Assembly: GCA_943787485.1 (NCBI GenBank)
Contig: CALSMP010000014.1
Location: 1 to 64,000 of the forward strand
DNA: 64,000 nucleotides
Direction of reading: 5' to 3'
Source: an uncultured Luminiphilus sp.
Lineage (GTDB): Bacteria > Pseudomonadota > Gammaproteobacteria > Pseudomonadales > Halieaceae
Both the position numbers and the translations under genes were made by a program. Positions 45,584-57,526 of the stretch are shown here, one piece after another (positions within the stretch are counted from its first letter, which is position 1; each line of letters opens with the position of its first letter). Under the pieces are notes generated by a model. That model did not search any database and was not told where the DNA came from. It saw only the letters and a list, made by a program, of their open reading frames with translations.

Positions 45584-45937
45584 ATGGCAATGACGTTAAT
45601 AAAAAAGACCGACGACTACCGTATATTCCAGCGCGGTGACCAGCGCTATGCCGTGCAAGATGGCACCGGCAAGCCCATTAATGGTGAGGAAAAAGTCAAA
45701 ATTCTTCTCGCTGAAGAGTTGATCAAGGTCACCCTACCCGCCGATCCGGTTCCCGAAGTTGAGGCAGCTGAAGAGGTTGCGGATGAAGAGTCCGCAGCTG
45801 ACGAAGCAGCCGCTGACGAGGTTGTAGCTGAAGAAGCGAGTGAAGAGGCTCCCGCGGAGACGGAAGATACTCCGGTCGAAGAGCCAGCGGCTCAAGAGAC
45901 CGAAGACGAACCTGAAGCGAAAGCCGCCGAGGCCTAG
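45584..45937 (+). CDS. Small protein with acidic, Ala/Glu-rich tail
   Basis: A 117-residue protein with two parts. The first 50 residues form a compact basic/hydrophobic unit (LIKKTDDYRIFQRGDQRYAVQ, then INGEEKVKILLAEELIKVT) that could be a small beta domain. The last 65 residues are almost only Glu, Ala, Asp, Val and Pro in near repeats. GTGGAG provides the Shine-Dalgarno and a strong terminator follows, so it is a single-gene unit. I do not recognise the family. The tail resembles low-complexity acidic tails of nucleic-acid- or ribosome-associated proteins, but nothing shows that function. Confidence 0.7.
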   Translation: MAMTLIKKTDDYRIFQRGDQRYAVQDGTGKPINGEEKVKILLAEELIKVTLPADPVPEVEAAEEVADEESAADEAAADEVVAEEASEEAPAETEDTPVEEPAAQETEDEPEAKAAEA

Positions 45938-45955
45938 TGGCTTCAAAGTTTGTAG

Positions 45956-45984
45956 AAAGCCGGCATGGACTTGCCGGCTTTTTT
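45956..45984 (+). terminator. Terminator after the acidic-tail gene
   Basis: AAAGCCGGCA and TGCCGGCTTT form a ten-pair stem with a six-base loop, followed by further T residues. It isolates the small gene from queA. Confidence 0.9.
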
Positions 45985-46043
45985 ATGACCAGAAATCGCT
46001 CTCAAGCGCTCTAACCTCCCTCGTTCTCTGACTTCACAAAAGT

Positions 46044-48225
<2,182 letters not shown>

Positions 48226-48262
48226 TCCGTATAGCGATCACAAACTCCGGCGATTTACTAAC

Positions 48263-48454
48263 GTGACCGAACCCTCAGTGCCTTCCCCCTGTGTTTCCAT
48301 TTGCGCTCTCGATGAAGAAGGGGTGTGCTTGGGCTGTTATCGCACCGGCGATGAAATCACCGATTGGTTCATCGCCGACGATGAGCGCAAGCGGGAGATA
48401 CTGCGCGCGAGCGATGCGCGACGAGATCGCATGAACCCGATTAAATTGGGTTGA
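48263..48454 (+). CDS. DUF1289 family protein
   Basis: A 63-residue protein starting at GTG 48263, with CVSICALDEEGVCLGCYRT supplying the four Cys that define DUF1289 and probably bind a metal or cluster. It lies 37 bases after tgt in the same direction and is probably transcribed with it. The function is unknown. Confidence 0.85.
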   Translation: MTEPSVPSPCVSICALDEEGVCLGCYRTGDEITDWFIADDERKREILRASDARRDRMNPIKLG

Positions 48455-48466
48455 CCCGTAGCGATC

Positions 48467-49750
48467 TCAGTCGGCCGTTTCGCTCACCGACTGATCGTTG
48501 ACGGGTAGTATCTTTACTTTGCTGATGAGGTTGCCCTCAATTTCTAAGACCTCCAGCCAATAGCCGGGAATTTGCACGACGACGTGGCCAGACGGGAAGG
48601 CTTCCAACGCTTCTAACGCAAGACCGCTGATCGTTTTCGGGCCATCGGTCGGTAAATCCCAGCCGCGCTGGCGGTTGAGTTCTCGGATACTGATCGTGCC
48701 AGAGCAAATAGCACTGCCATCATCTAGAGCGTGAAGCTCTTCGCTCTCTTCAATGAGATTGGACGTAAATTCCCCCACGATTTCCTCGAGGATATCTTCG
48801 AGCGTCACCAGCCCCATCAAATCGCCGTACTCATCGACCACTATGCCCATGCGCAGCTTTTTTTGCTGGAACTGGCGGAGCTGGGTGTGAAGTGGCGTGT
48901 TTTCAGGCACAAAATAGGGTGTTTCCACTTCTTTGATAAGGGCATCGCGACAGAGACCATTGCCACGAAACACTCGGGATAGGTTACGCATGTGCAAGAC
49001 ACCGCGAATATCATTGATATCTTCATGCCAGACCGGCAGCAGCGTATGGGTGCTCTCCTGGAGGCATTGCATGATGACCTCGTCGGAGTCATCAAGGTCG
49101 ATGCCGTAGACCTCGTTACGGGGCACCATGATGTCGTTGACGGTAACTTGTTCAAGATCGAGGATGTTCACCAGCATGCGACGGTGCCGTCCGGGAATCA
49201 TACTGCCCGACTCCGTCACAATCGTTCTCAGCTCTTCTTGCGAGAGAGCTTCACCCTCTTGCAGGTCGGGCTTGAAGCCCATCAGCTTCAGTATGCCGTT
49301 AGTAACCGCATTGATCGCCATCACCAGCGGCATGAACAGCTGCATGAGGGGAAGTAACACAAAGCTGAAGGGAAAGGCGAGGCGTTCAGGGTGCAATGCT
49401 GCAACGGTTTTGGGTGTAATCTCGGCGAAGATAAGCACCACAATAGTCAGCAGTACGGTCGCAACGGCAATGCCCGCGTCGCCGTAAAGGCGGATGGCGA
49501 TAACGGTCGCGATAGCAGAGGCCAAAATGTTAACGAGATTATTGCCAATGAGGATGAGACCAATCAGTCGATCGGGCCGTTCAAGCAGCTGGCTGGCTCG
49601 GCGGGCTCCCCGATGGCCTTGGGTGCGGAGGTGTTTCAGACGATATCGGTTGAGCGACATCATGCTGGTTTCGGAACTGGAAAAGAAACCCGAAATCAGT
49701 ATCAGTACGGCGAGAATGAAAAAAAGCAGTCCCAGCGGGGCGTCGTTCAA
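48467..49750 (-). CDS. CNNM/CorC-HlyC family membrane protein
   Basis: A 427-residue protein: a DUF21 membrane domain (residues 5-190; SSSETSMMSLNRYRL, AEITPKTVAALHPERLA), a CBS pair (about 205-325, starting NDIMVPRNEVYGID and ending MGLVTLEDILEEIVGE), and a CorC/HlyC transporter-associated domain (350-420). Such proteins (YfjD/CorB-like) are linked to magnesium and cobalt resistance or efflux. It is transcribed toward tgt-DUF1289 and converges with it. In other gammaproteobacteria the same gene also lies beside ypjD and ffh. Confidence 0.9.
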   Translation of the reverse strand: MNDAPLGLLFFILAVLILISGFFSSSETSMMSLNRYRLKHLRTQGHRGARRASQLLERPDRLIGLILIGNNLVNILASAIATVIAIRLYGDAGIAVATVLLTIVVLIFAEITPKTVAALHPERLAFPFSFVLLPLMQLFMPLVMAINAVTNGILKLMGFKPDLQEGEALSQEELRTIVTESGSMIPGRHRRMLVNILDLEQVTVNDIMVPRNEVYGIDLDDSDEVIMQCLQESTHTLLPVWHEDINDIRGVLHMRNLSRVFRGNGLCRDALIKEVETPYFVPENTPLHTQLRQFQQKKLRMGIVVDEYGDLMGLVTLEDILEEIVGEFTSNLIEESEELHALDDGSAICSGTISIRELNRQRGWDLPTDGPKTISGLALEALEAFPSGHVVVQIPGYWLEVLEIEGNLISKVKILPVNDQSVSETAD

Positions 49751-49849
49751 GAAGCTGTGGTTCTACGTCAGGGATGAATGACGATGGTGGAGAAAAATTC
49801 GCGCCAGTACAAGTCTTTGATGCGGTCTAATTGGCTTTTTACGGGTTTG

Positions 49850-50659
49850 CTAGAGGAGGAGCTCGACCACCAGTTTGGAGCCAAAAAAACCTAAGGCCAG
49901 TAGCGCGTAACCGACAAACACCAGGGTGAGTGCGGTGCCGACACGCCATCCTCGCCGCCAATGGACGAAAAGGGTTGTGCTCATCAAGGCCCAGCCTAGG
50001 CTGGTCAGCACGGTTTTGTGGACCAGTTTTTGGCCCAAAAGATCATCGATAAAAATGCCCCCGGTGAGAATGGCAACGGTGAGCAATGCAGTGCCTGCCA
50101 ATAACAGCTCATAAAACATCTGCTCCATGGTATCCAAGGGTGGCAGCATTCGAATAATACCGCGGGTTTTATGGCTTCTCAGACGCTGGGTCTGAATTGA
50201 GACCAATATGCCCTGGAACGTGCCCAGGGTCAGTACGCCAAACGCCAGCAGCGACGTGGAAACATGGACAAGGAGTCCATCCGGTAATCCCGCCATGGGT
50301 TGGCCCGTCGCGGGCGCAAAATGATTGACCAGTACAGCGAGCGCCGAGAGTGGAAAAGTGGCAATTATCAGCATATGAAGGGGGCGCAATAGCATGCTGA
50401 TCAGGCTGACCGATCCCATCAACAGAAAAATCAGCGAGGAGATCTTGTAAAACCCGAGATCCAGGTTGCCCTGAACCCAGTCCATGGCCGACAGCAGGAG
50501 ATGACAGGAGACCGCGAATGAGGCGATCCACAACACGCGTTGCGATGCGCCGGTTTGTCGGGCGTCTAGCGTCAGTAACTGGCGGGCACCGGCATACAAA
50601 TACAGCGCCGCTGTCACGATGGCTAAGCCGGCGTGGAGCAATTCCTGGGGCGACGTCAT
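49850..50659 (-). CDS. ypjD: CcsA-like inner-membrane protein YpjD
   Basis: A 269-residue protein with eight membrane segments. The LLVHVSTSLLAFGVLTLGTF stretch and the later WALMSTTLFVHWRRGWR are typical of the cytochrome c assembly (CcsA) family. YpjD next to ffh is conserved in gammaproteobacteria. A role in haem handling is suggested by the family only. It is divergent from ffh and shares its promoter region. Confidence 0.85.
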   Translation of the reverse strand: MTSPQELLHAGLAIVTAALYLYAGARQLLTLDARQTGASQRVLWIASFAVSCHLLLSAMDWVQGNLDLGFYKISSLIFLLMGSVSLISMLLRPLHMLIIATFPLSALAVLVNHFAPATGQPMAGLPDGLLVHVSTSLLAFGVLTLGTFQGILVSIQTQRLRSHKTRGIIRMLPPLDTMEQMFYELLLAGTALLTVAILTGGIFIDDLLGQKLVHKTVLTSLGWALMSTTLFVHWRRGWRVGTALTLVFVGYALLALGFFGSKLVVELLL

Positions 50660-50688
50660 CGTATCGCTCGCATGGTTTCCATTACCTT

Positions 50689-50717
50689 TTGGGTCAATAG
50701 TCGAACACCCGTATACT
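50689..50717 (+). promoter_or_regulatory. Sigma-70 promoter of ffh
   Basis: TTGGGT (50689-50694), a 17-base spacer and TATACT (50712-50717), followed by a GC-rich discriminator. Transcription would start near 50724, giving a leader of about 70 bases before the ffh ATG. Confidence 0.7.
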
Positions 50718-50791
50718 ACGCGCTTTGTGGCCCAGTGAAACAGTGGTGAGACAGCGTAGGTGTCTCACTGTGATGGTGAGCGAGGAAATAC

Positions 50792-52174
50792 ATGTTTGAA
50801 GGCTTGAGTGAACGATTGTCCGCCAGTTTGCGCCAGATGGCTGGCAAGGCGCGGATCTCGGAAGAAAATATCAAAGATACCCTGCGCGAGGTCCGCATGG
50901 CCTTGCTCGAGGCAGACGTGGCACTGGAGGTAGTCAAACAGTTCACCGATGCCGTGAAGGCGCGGGCGGTCGGGGCCGAGGTGGCTGAGAGTCTCACGCC
51001 AGGGCAGGCGTTTCTGAAGATCGTGCAATCGGAACTTACCCAGACGATGGGGGAGGTGAACGAGGCACTGACCCTGAACACCCAGCCACCGGCTGTGGTC
51101 ATGGTCGCGGGTCTACAGGGCGCTGGTAAAACCACTTCAGTGGCCAAACTGGCTCGCTATTTGATCGAGCGGGAGAAAAAGAAGGTGGCGGTGGTCAGCG
51201 CCGACGTCTATCGACCAGCGGCGATCGCCCAGTTGGAAACTTTGGCGGCGGAGGTGGGGGCCCGCTTTGAGCCCTCGGAGGCCAGCGAAGATCCGGTCGC
51301 TATTGTCAATCGCGCCTTGGCGAGTGCGCGCGTCAATGTGATTGACGTGCTGCTCGTGGATACCGCCGGTCGCTTGGCGATTGACGAGCCGATGATGGCT
51401 GAAATCAAGTCGCTTCACAGTGCGATCAGTCCCGTTGAGACGCTGTTCGTCGTCGACGCGATGACCGGCCAAGATGCCGCCAATACCGCAAAAGCCTTCG
51501 GAGATGCACTGCCCCTGACCGGCGTTATTCTGACAAAGGTTGATGCCGATACCCGCGGTGGTGCTGCGCTTTCGGTGAGAACCATCACCGGCAAGCCCAT
51601 CAAGTTTCTGGGGGTTGGTGAGAAGACCGACGCGCTCGATCCATTTCATCCTGATCGGTTGGCCTCCCGGATTTTGGGCATGGGCGATATGTTGTCGCTT
51701 ATCGAAGAGGCTGAGCGCACGGTCGACAAGAAAAAAGCACAAAAGCTCGCCAAAAAAGTACAGACCGGTGGGCGTTTTGACCTCGAAGATTTCAGGGATC
51801 AATTGCAGCAAATGCAAAATATGGGCGGCATTGGCGCCATGCTGGATAAGCTACCCGGCATGGGAGGCATGGCGCAGGCGGCCCAGCAAAACCTAGACAC
51901 CAAGCAATTTGCCCGCATGGAAGCGATGATCAACTCCATGACCCCAGCAGAGCGGCGGAAGCCCGAGCTCATCGCGGGCTCCCGCAAGCGTCGTATCACC
52001 CTGGGGTCGGGTACGCAGGTGCAAGACCTCAATCGCTTGCTGAAACAGCATAAGCAGATGCAGAAAATGATGAAGAAGATGAAAGGGGGCGGTATGCAAA
52101 AAATGATGCGAGGCCTCGGCGGCATGATGCCCCCTGGCGGCGGCATGCCTCCGGGAGGATTTCCAGGCCGCTGA
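50792..52174 (+). CDS. ffh: Signal recognition particle protein Ffh
   Basis: A 460-residue SRP54 homologue: N domain (1-90), GTPase G domain with GLQGAGKTTSVAKLA, DTAGRLAIDEPMM and TKVDADTRGGAALS, then the Met-rich M domain ending in GGMMPPGGGMPPG. It binds 4.5S RNA and signal sequences and docks on FtsY. It precedes the rpsP-rimM-trmD-rplS group by 119 bases. Confidence 0.97.
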   Translation: MFEGLSERLSASLRQMAGKARISEENIKDTLREVRMALLEADVALEVVKQFTDAVKARAVGAEVAESLTPGQAFLKIVQSELTQTMGEVNEALTLNTQPPAVVMVAGLQGAGKTTSVAKLARYLIEREKKKVAVVSADVYRPAAIAQLETLAAEVGARFEPSEASEDPVAIVNRALASARVNVIDVLLVDTAGRLAIDEPMMAEIKSLHSAISPVETLFVVDAMTGQDAANTAKAFGDALPLTGVILTKVDADTRGGAALSVRTITGKPIKFLGVGEKTDALDPFHPDRLASRILGMGDMLSLIEEAERTVDKKKAQKLAKKVQTGGRFDLEDFRDQLQQMQNMGGIGAMLDKLPGMGGMAQAAQQNLDTKQFARMEAMINSMTPAERRKPELIAGSRKRRITLGSGTQVQDLNRLLKQHKQMQKMMKKMKGGGMQKMMRGLGGMMPPGGGMPPGGFPGR

Positions 52175-52293
52175 AAGCCTGCCATTCTCACCTTTTCACC
52201 GGGCTGGCTTTGCTGTATCCTCCGCGTCCTTTACTTGCAGGAACAGCCGTCTAAGGCTCTTCTGGCTTAGAAAAATTCATAGGAATCAACAGC

Positions 52294-52560
52294 ATGGTAG
52301 TAATCCGACTTTCTCGCGGCGGGTCCAAAAAGCGCCCGTTTTACCAGGTCACTGTGACCGATCGCCGCAACTCTCGGGATGGCCGTTTTATTGAGCGAGT
52401 GGGGTTCTTTAATCCTATCGCGCGCGGTCAGGAAGAACGTCTGCGTTTGGATCTTGAAAAGATCCATGCATGGGCGGATAAAGGCGCCCAAATTTCACCG
52501 CGCGTTAAGTCGTTGATGAAAGACGCTGCCGCGCAGGTGGAGACCTCGGCGGCCGCTTAA
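52294..52560 (+). CDS. rpsP: Ribosomal protein bS16
   Basis: An 88-residue protein starting [20 protein letters not shown], the standard bS16 sequence, with a short acidic/Ala C-terminal extension. First gene of the rpsP-rimM-trmD-rplS operon. Confidence 0.97.
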   Translation: MVVIRLSRGGSKKRPFYQVTVTDRRNSRDGRFIERVGFFNPIARGQEERLRLDLEKIHAWADKGAQISPRVKSLMKDAAAQVETSAAA

Positions 52561-52589
52561 GGGCCCGCCGTCAGGCCAGCTCGCTCGCC

Positions 52590-53144
52590 ATGGCGGAGCT
52601 TATTACGCTGGCACAGGTTGTAGGTGTTCACGGGATCAAAGGCTGGGTAAAAATCCGGCCCTTTCTTGAAGACCTGGACATATTGACCTCTCTCGCGCGT
52701 ATCCAGCTCGTGCCGGGAGAGAAAGTAAGAATAGGCAGTACCAAGACGGTGAAAATCGACGCCGTCAAGCAGCAAGGCAAAGGCGTTATTGCCCATGTCG
52801 AGGGCATCGACGACCGGTCTGCGGCGGAAGAAGTCAGGGGATTTTTGTTCCAAACGGAGCAGGACAACTTGCCCCCCGCCGAGTTAGACGAGATCTACTG
52901 GCGAGACTTGGTGGGTATGCGGGTGTTTTGCTGTGAGCCCGACAGCGACGACAAGGGTGTCGTGGTGTTGGGGCAGGTTGATTACCTTCTCGATACCGGT
53001 GCAAACGATGTGCTGGTGGTGAAGGCGACGGATGACAGCGTAGATGACAGGGAGCGGCTCATTCCCTGGTTGGTCGATTCGGTGGTTACAAAAATCGACA
53101 CGGAAAGTCGAAGCGTATGGGTGAGTTGGTATGTCGACGCCTGA
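52590..53144 (+). CDS. rimM: Ribosome maturation factor RimM
   Basis: A 184-residue protein with the RimM N-terminal barrel (VVGVHGIKGWVKI) and PRC-barrel half (EIYWRDLVGM, RLIPWLVDSVV). It assists 30S head assembly with S19. It starts 29 bases after rpsP and its end overlaps trmD by 14 bases. Confidence 0.95.
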   Translation: MAELITLAQVVGVHGIKGWVKIRPFLEDLDILTSLARIQLVPGEKVRIGSTKTVKIDAVKQQGKGVIAHVEGIDDRSAAEEVRGFLFQTEQDNLPPAELDEIYWRDLVGMRVFCCEPDSDDKGVVVLGQVDYLLDTGANDVLVVKATDDSVDDRERLIPWLVDSVVTKIDTESRSVWVSWYVDA

Positions 53145-53892
53145 CGCACCGCGCCGTTTCGGGGTCATCACCCTGTTTCCGGAAATGTTTGACAGTTTGG
53201 CCTGCTGGGGGGTGACAGGAAGGGCGCACGAGCAAGGGCTCTGGGCGCTTTCACTGACTAACCCGAGGGAGGTCGCCGATGATCGGCATGGCACCGTTGA
53301 CGATCGCCCCTATGGTGGTGGTCCTGGGATGGTGATGCAAGCCCCAGTGATGGATCGGGCGTTGGAAAGGGCCCGTGAACGGGTGGGCTCTGAGGCCAAA
53401 GTGGTGGCATTGACGCCTCAAGGCCGGGTGTTCAACGATGGCTTGGCGAGGGAACTGGCCAAGGAGCAAGCCCTGATCTTCGTCGCGGGACGGTATGAAG
53501 GGATCGATGAGCGATTTCTCGAGGCTTCAGTTGACCTCGAGGTGTCCATCGGGGACTTTGTTGTCAGCGGTGGTGAGCTTCCGGCGATGATGGTGATGGA
53601 CGCGCTGATACGACTGATACCGGGCGCGCTCGGTCACGGAGACTCTGCGAATGAGGATTCATTCGCGAATGGGATGTTGGATTGTCCCCACTACACCCGC
53701 CCTGAGGCGTATCGGGGAGCAGAGGTGCCCGGGGTGTTGTTAAGCGGCGACCATCGCGCAATAGCCCGGTGGCGCAGGGCCCAGTCCCTGCGACGGACGA
53801 TGGACAGGCGGCCGGATATGTTGACCTGGCAAGCGCTGTCCCAGGAAGATAGAGCGCTACTCAAGGAGTGGCAGCTCAACGAAAGTGAGTAG
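53131..53892 (+). CDS. trmD: tRNA (guanine-37-N1)-methyltransferase
   Basis: A 253-residue TrmD: FGVITLFPEMFDSL, DDRPYGGGPGMVM, CGRYEGID-type loop (VAGRYEGIDERF) and IGDFVVSGGELPAM, the trefoil-knot SAM site. It methylates G37 to prevent frameshifting. It overlaps rimM by 14 bases. Confidence 0.97.
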   Translation: MSTPDAPRRFGVITLFPEMFDSLACWGVTGRAHEQGLWALSLTNPREVADDRHGTVDDRPYGGGPGMVMQAPVMDRALERARERVGSEAKVVALTPQGRVFNDGLARELAKEQALIFVAGRYEGIDERFLEASVDLEVSIGDFVVSGGELPAMMVMDALIRLIPGALGHGDSANEDSFANGMLDCPHYTRPEAYRGAEVPGVLLSGDHRAIARWRRAQSLRRTMDRRPDMLTWQALSQEDRALLKEWQLNESE

Positions 53893-53948
53893 ACGTAGCG
53901 ACTGACCGCAATGGCGCGGGAAAGGCGTGAGTTGGATTGGAGAGTGTC

Positions 53949-54305
53949 ATGAACACGAACAAAATTATCTCGGAAATTAATGCCGAGCAAATGAGTAAAG
54001 AGATTCCGGCCTTCGCTCCGGGCGACACTGTTGTGGTTCAGGTGAAGGTCAAGGAAGGCACCCGCGAGCGTTTGCAAGCCTTTGAGGGGGTTTGTATTGG
54101 CAAGCGTAACCGAGGTCTGAATTCCGCATTCACCCTCCGGAAGATTTCTCACGGCGTTGGGGTAGAGCGAACTTTCCAGACCTACAGCCCACTTCTTGAC
54201 AGCATCACGGTCAAGCGCCGCGGTGACGTCCGCCAGGCGAAGCTGTACTACTTGCGAGAGCGCAGCGGAAAGGCGGCTCGCATTAAGGAAAAGCTGTCCA
54301 ACTAG
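53949..54305 (+). CDS. rplS: Ribosomal protein bL19
   Basis: A 118-residue protein from the ATG at 53949, with [33 protein letters not shown] and [16 protein letters not shown], as in bL19 at the 30S-50S interface. A terminator follows. Confidence 0.97.
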   Translation: MNTNKIISEINAEQMSKEIPAFAPGDTVVVQVKVKEGTRERLQAFEGVCIGKRNRGLNSAFTLRKISHGVGVERTFQTYSPLLDSITVKRRGDVRQAKLYYLRERSGKAARIKEKLSN

Positions 54306-54320
54306 TATTACGCATCGCGC

Positions 54321-54352
54321 AGGGCCGCCCCGGGTTACCGGTGCGGCCTTTC
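54321..54352 (+). terminator. Terminator-like hairpin after rplS
   Basis: GGCCGC (54323-54328) pairs with GCGGCC (54343-54348), with an inner CCGG/CCGG pairing, followed by the T-rich tail TTTCGTGTTT. The interrupted T tract makes it weaker than the other terminators here. Confidence 0.6.
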
Positions 54353-54465
54353 GTGTTTCTGGGGATAGCGCTAGGATTTACGGGAGCATGCGGTAGTGAT
54401 GCACCCTGCAGTGGTGCCTATTCTGGGTTCTCCTACCTTGGAAGTGCCTATCTGGGAGGTTGAAC

Positions 54466-55350
54466 TTGTCAGCGGTAATTGAGGGGTTTATCGATGCGCT
54501 GTGGTTGGAGCGTGGCTTGAGTGAGAATACCCTCGTCGCGTATCGGCGCGATGTGTCCCAGTACCATCAGTGGCTCGACAAGCAGGGGCTGGCCTTAGTT
54601 AGCGCGAACGCGGGTCAACTCCAGCTGTTTCTGGGCGATCGGCTGACACAGGGCGCCTCACCCCGATCGACGGCGCGGTTTCTCTCCAGTGTTCGCAGCT
54701 TCTACCGCTGGGCCTTGCGCGAAAATTTGGTATCGGAGGATCCCAGCCTCCGCATTGAGAGCCCAAAGCAGGGTAGACCGCTCCCTAAGGCACTGTCTGA
54801 AACCGATGTGGAGCGTTTGTTGGGAACCCCAGATATTGAGCAGGTGGTTGAATTTCGCGATCGCACCATGCTGGAGCTGCTCTACGCTTGTGGCCTCCGC
54901 GTTTCGGAGCTTGTCGGACTAACCCTGAGCCAGATCAGTCTCAATCAAGGCGTTATCCGAGTGACGGGCAAGGGCAGCAAGGAGCGATTAGTTCCGATGG
55001 GCGAGGAGGCGCTGGATTGGCTGCAACGCTATATTCGGGGCCCGAGGATGGATTTACTTCGAGGGCGCGCCAGTGATGTACTTTTTCCCTCAAATCGCGG
55101 TACCGCCATGACTCGCCAGACCTTCTGGTATCGTATTAAAATTTACGGCGACAGAGCGGGTATTCGATCGCATCTATCGCCGCATACGTTGCGGCACGCT
55201 TTCGCGACGCATTTACTTAATCACGGCGCTGATTTGCGCGTTGTGCAAATGCTGCTGGGTCACAGTGACTTGTCGACGACTCAAATTTACACCCATGTCG
55301 CGCGGCAGCGCATGCAGGAGTTGCACGCGAGCCATCACCCGCGTGGTTAG
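54466..55350 (+). CDS. xerD: Site-specific tyrosine recombinase XerD
   Basis: A 294-residue recombinase. The N-terminal SAM-like core-binding domain (ERGLSENTLVAYRRD) is followed by the catalytic domain with Arg in YACGLRVSELV, HTLRHAFATH (His, Arg), LGHSDLSTTQIYTH and the nucleophile Tyr in that last motif. The TTG at 54466 has GGGAGG 6 bases upstream, whereas the TTG at 54460 would have no spacing. It resolves chromosome dimers with XerC at dif, activated by FtsK. It lies next to dsbC as in Pseudomonas, so it is housekeeping and not an element integrase. Confidence 0.95.
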   Translation: MSAVIEGFIDALWLERGLSENTLVAYRRDVSQYHQWLDKQGLALVSANAGQLQLFLGDRLTQGASPRSTARFLSSVRSFYRWALRENLVSEDPSLRIESPKQGRPLPKALSETDVERLLGTPDIEQVVEFRDRTMLELLYACGLRVSELVGLTLSQISLNQGVIRVTGKGSKERLVPMGEEALDWLQRYIRGPRMDLLRGRASDVLFPSNRGTAMTRQTFWYRIKIYGDRAGIRSHLSPHTLRHAFATHLLNHGADLRVVQMLLGHSDLSTTQIYTHVARQRMQELHASHHPRG

Positions 55351-55372
55351 CCTAGGAGATAAAGGAACAGTA

Positions 55373-56176
55373 ATGATCACACCGCAGCGAGAACAGTCCC
55401 GAAGCAATGGCGCCAGCGAGCACTTGCTGACATTTTTGTCCCCCTTAATAGCAGTTATCGTGCTGTTCACGCTCTGGCGCGCGCCAATGGCCGGTGCGGA
55501 TGATTACGCACAGTTACGCGATCGCCTTCAATCCGCCCTATCCGACAGCATGGGTAGCGTTGTGGTGGTTGATTCCATATTGGAAACCGAAGCACCGGGG
55601 CTGGTAGAGGTGTCTCTGGCCAATGGACTCGTGGTTTACGCGACGCCAACCGGCGAACACTTTGTTGTGGGCGACCTCTACGCCGTGAAGGCCGATGGCC
55701 TGGTCAATTTGGCCGAGCAGAAGCGTGAGGCCGAACGCAAAGCGCTGATGGACAGCCTCGACGTCAATGACATGATTGTCTTTAGTCCCGAGGGAGAGAC
55801 GCGCGGCTATATCACGGTATTCACAGATGTGACCTGTTTTTACTGCCAGAAGCTTCATCGCGAAGTCGATGATTTAAACGCCCGAGGCATAGAGGTGCGC
55901 TATCTCGCTTATCCGCGTGGGGGTATGGATTCCGACGGTGCTCGCAAGTTGGCTACCGCCTGGTGTGCTGAAGATCAGCAGGACACCCTGACCAAACTCA
56001 AGGCCGGTGTAACGCTACCGATCAACGAGTGTGAGGCAGCGCCTGTCGCGGCGCAGTATGCGCTGGGGAAAAGCCTAGGCATCAGGGGGACACCCGCGAT
56101 CGTTACCAGCACCGGTCAAATGATTCCCGGCTACAAGCCTGCGGATGAGCTCGAGCAACTGCTGGGTCTGAATTAA
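55373..56176 (+). CDS. dsbC: Thiol:disulfide interchange protein DsbC
   Basis: A 267-residue protein from ATG 55373 (AAAGGAAC upstream). A long N-terminal region with a membrane-spanning signal (residues 18-41) leads to the dimerisation domain (about 45-120), then a thioredoxin fold with Cys155-Phe-Tyr-Cys158 in [10 protein letters not shown] and cis-Pro in GIRGTPAIV. It shuffles wrong disulfides in the periplasm and is kept reduced by DsbD. It is coupled to xerD (22-base gap). Confidence 0.93.
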   Translation: MITPQREQSRSNGASEHLLTFLSPLIAVIVLFTLWRAPMAGADDYAQLRDRLQSALSDSMGSVVVVDSILETEAPGLVEVSLANGLVVYATPTGEHFVVGDLYAVKADGLVNLAEQKREAERKALMDSLDVNDMIVFSPEGETRGYITVFTDVTCFYCQKLHREVDDLNARGIEVRYLAYPRGGMDSDGARKLATAWCAEDQQDTLTKLKAGVTLPINECEAAPVAAQYALGKSLGIRGTPAIVTSTGQMIPGYKPADELEQLLGLN

Positions 56177-56222
56177 AAACGAGCCCGGGGCGACGGCCCC
56201 GAGGATGTTTCGGAGTTATCAC

Positions 56223-57410
56223 GTGAACAACAATTTTCAGCGGATCGATCGACTGCCGCCGTATGTGTTTAATATTATCGGCGAGTTGAAATCCGCGGCC
56301 CGCGCGCGGGGTGAGGATATTATCGATTTCGGGATGGGTAACCCCGATCAGCCTACGCCACAGCATATTGTCGATAAACTGACTGAGACCGTGCAGCGCG
56401 GTGACACCCACCGCTATTCCCAGTCGAAAGGGATTCCTCGACTGAGGCGAGCGATTTGCAACTGGTACCAACGGCGTTACGACGTCACCCTCGACCCTGC
56501 GACAGAGGCGATCGTCACCCTGGGTTCAAAAGAGGGGCTGGCTCACTTAGCGTTGGCTACAACCAGTACCGGTGATTCTATTTTGGTCCCCAACCCCTCC
56601 TATCCTATTCACCCATATGGGTTTGTTATTTCGGGAGCCGATCTACGTCATGTGCCGATGGTCGGTGAAGACACTTTTCTCGATGAGCTTGAGCAAGCCA
56701 TACGTAATAGTTACCCCAAACCCAAAATGCTGGTTCTCAATTTCCCATCGAACCCTACTGGCCATTGTGTGGAGCTCGACTTTTTTGAAAAGGTGGTCGC
56801 GGTTTGTCGCGAGGCCGGTATCTGGCTGATACACGACCTTGCCTATGCCGATCTCTGTTTTGACGGCTATGTGGCCCCAAGTATCTTGCAGGTTGAAGGC
56901 GCCCGGGAAATAGCGGTCGAATTTTTCACTTTGTCCAAGAGTTACAACATGCCGGGCTGGCGGGTTGGTTTTTGCTGCGGAAACCCTGAGCTCATTGCCG
57001 CATTGACGCGTATTAAATCGTATCTAGATTACGGCATTTTTACCCCCGTACAGGTAGCGGCAATAGCTGCGCTTGAGGGCGATCAGCAATGTGTCACCGA
57101 TATTTGCGACATGTATCGGCGCCGCCGCGATGTCCTTTGCAACGGGCTCAATGAGGCTGGCTGGCCGGTTACGCCGCCTAAAGCCACGATGTTTGTATGG
57201 GCACAGATTCCGGAAGCATTCCGGTCGATGGGTTCTTTGGAGTTTAGTAAGCTGTTACTCAAGGATGCCGGTGTGGCGGTCTCTCCCGGCCTGGGGTTCG
57301 GAGAATACGGTGAAGGGTATGTTCGTTTCGGTTTGATCGAGAACGAGCACAGAACTCGGCAAGCGCTTCGGGGTATCAAAAAAGTATTGCGCCAAGGACC
57401 ACCTGCTTGA
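56223..57410 (+). CDS. alaC: AlaC-like pyridoxal-phosphate aminotransferase
   Basis: A 395-residue class I aminotransferase starting [13 protein letters not shown], very like E. coli Ala[20 protein letters not shown], the PLP lysine in [14 protein letters not shown], and [12 protein letters not shown] are visible. The GTG at 56223 has CGGAG 7 bases upstream; ATG 56205 is a possible longer start. It makes alanine from pyruvate and glutamate. Its place just before hom and thrC ties it to amino-acid synthesis from the same nitrogen pool. Confidence 0.88.
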   Translation: MNNNFQRIDRLPPYVFNIIGELKSAARARGEDIIDFGMGNPDQPTPQHIVDKLTETVQRGDTHRYSQSKGIPRLRRAICNWYQRRYDVTLDPATEAIVTLGSKEGLAHLALATTSTGDSILVPNPSYPIHPYGFVISGADLRHVPMVGEDTFLDELEQAIRNSYPKPKMLVLNFPSNPTGHCVELDFFEKVVAVCREAGIWLIHDLAYADLCFDGYVAPSILQVEGAREIAVEFFTLSKSYNMPGWRVGFCCGNPELIAALTRIKSYLDYGIFTPVQVAAIAALEGDQQCVTDICDMYRRRRDVLCNGLNEAGWPVTPPKATMFVWAQIPEAFRSMGSLEFSKLLLKDAGVAVSPGLGFGEYGEGYVRFGLIENEHRTRQALRGIKKVLRQGPPA

Positions 57411-57526
57411 AGCGTTTCGACCGTCAGTCTTCCCGAAAGCTTGGTGGTTATGCAAAAGAGAGCGGTTGTTAACACGGCCGCCGGGTGAGAGGGTCGTCAA
57501 GAGCAAACAGCCATGAGAAAACTGTC

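Noticed and set aside
54466..55350. Tyrosine recombinase as a sign of an integrated element
   Set aside because: It is XerD by sequence and by its place beside dsbC; no att repeats or element genes flank it.
57411..57526. Threonine attenuator leader before hom
   Set aside because: No short frame rich in Thr/Ile codons followed by a terminator hairpin was found.
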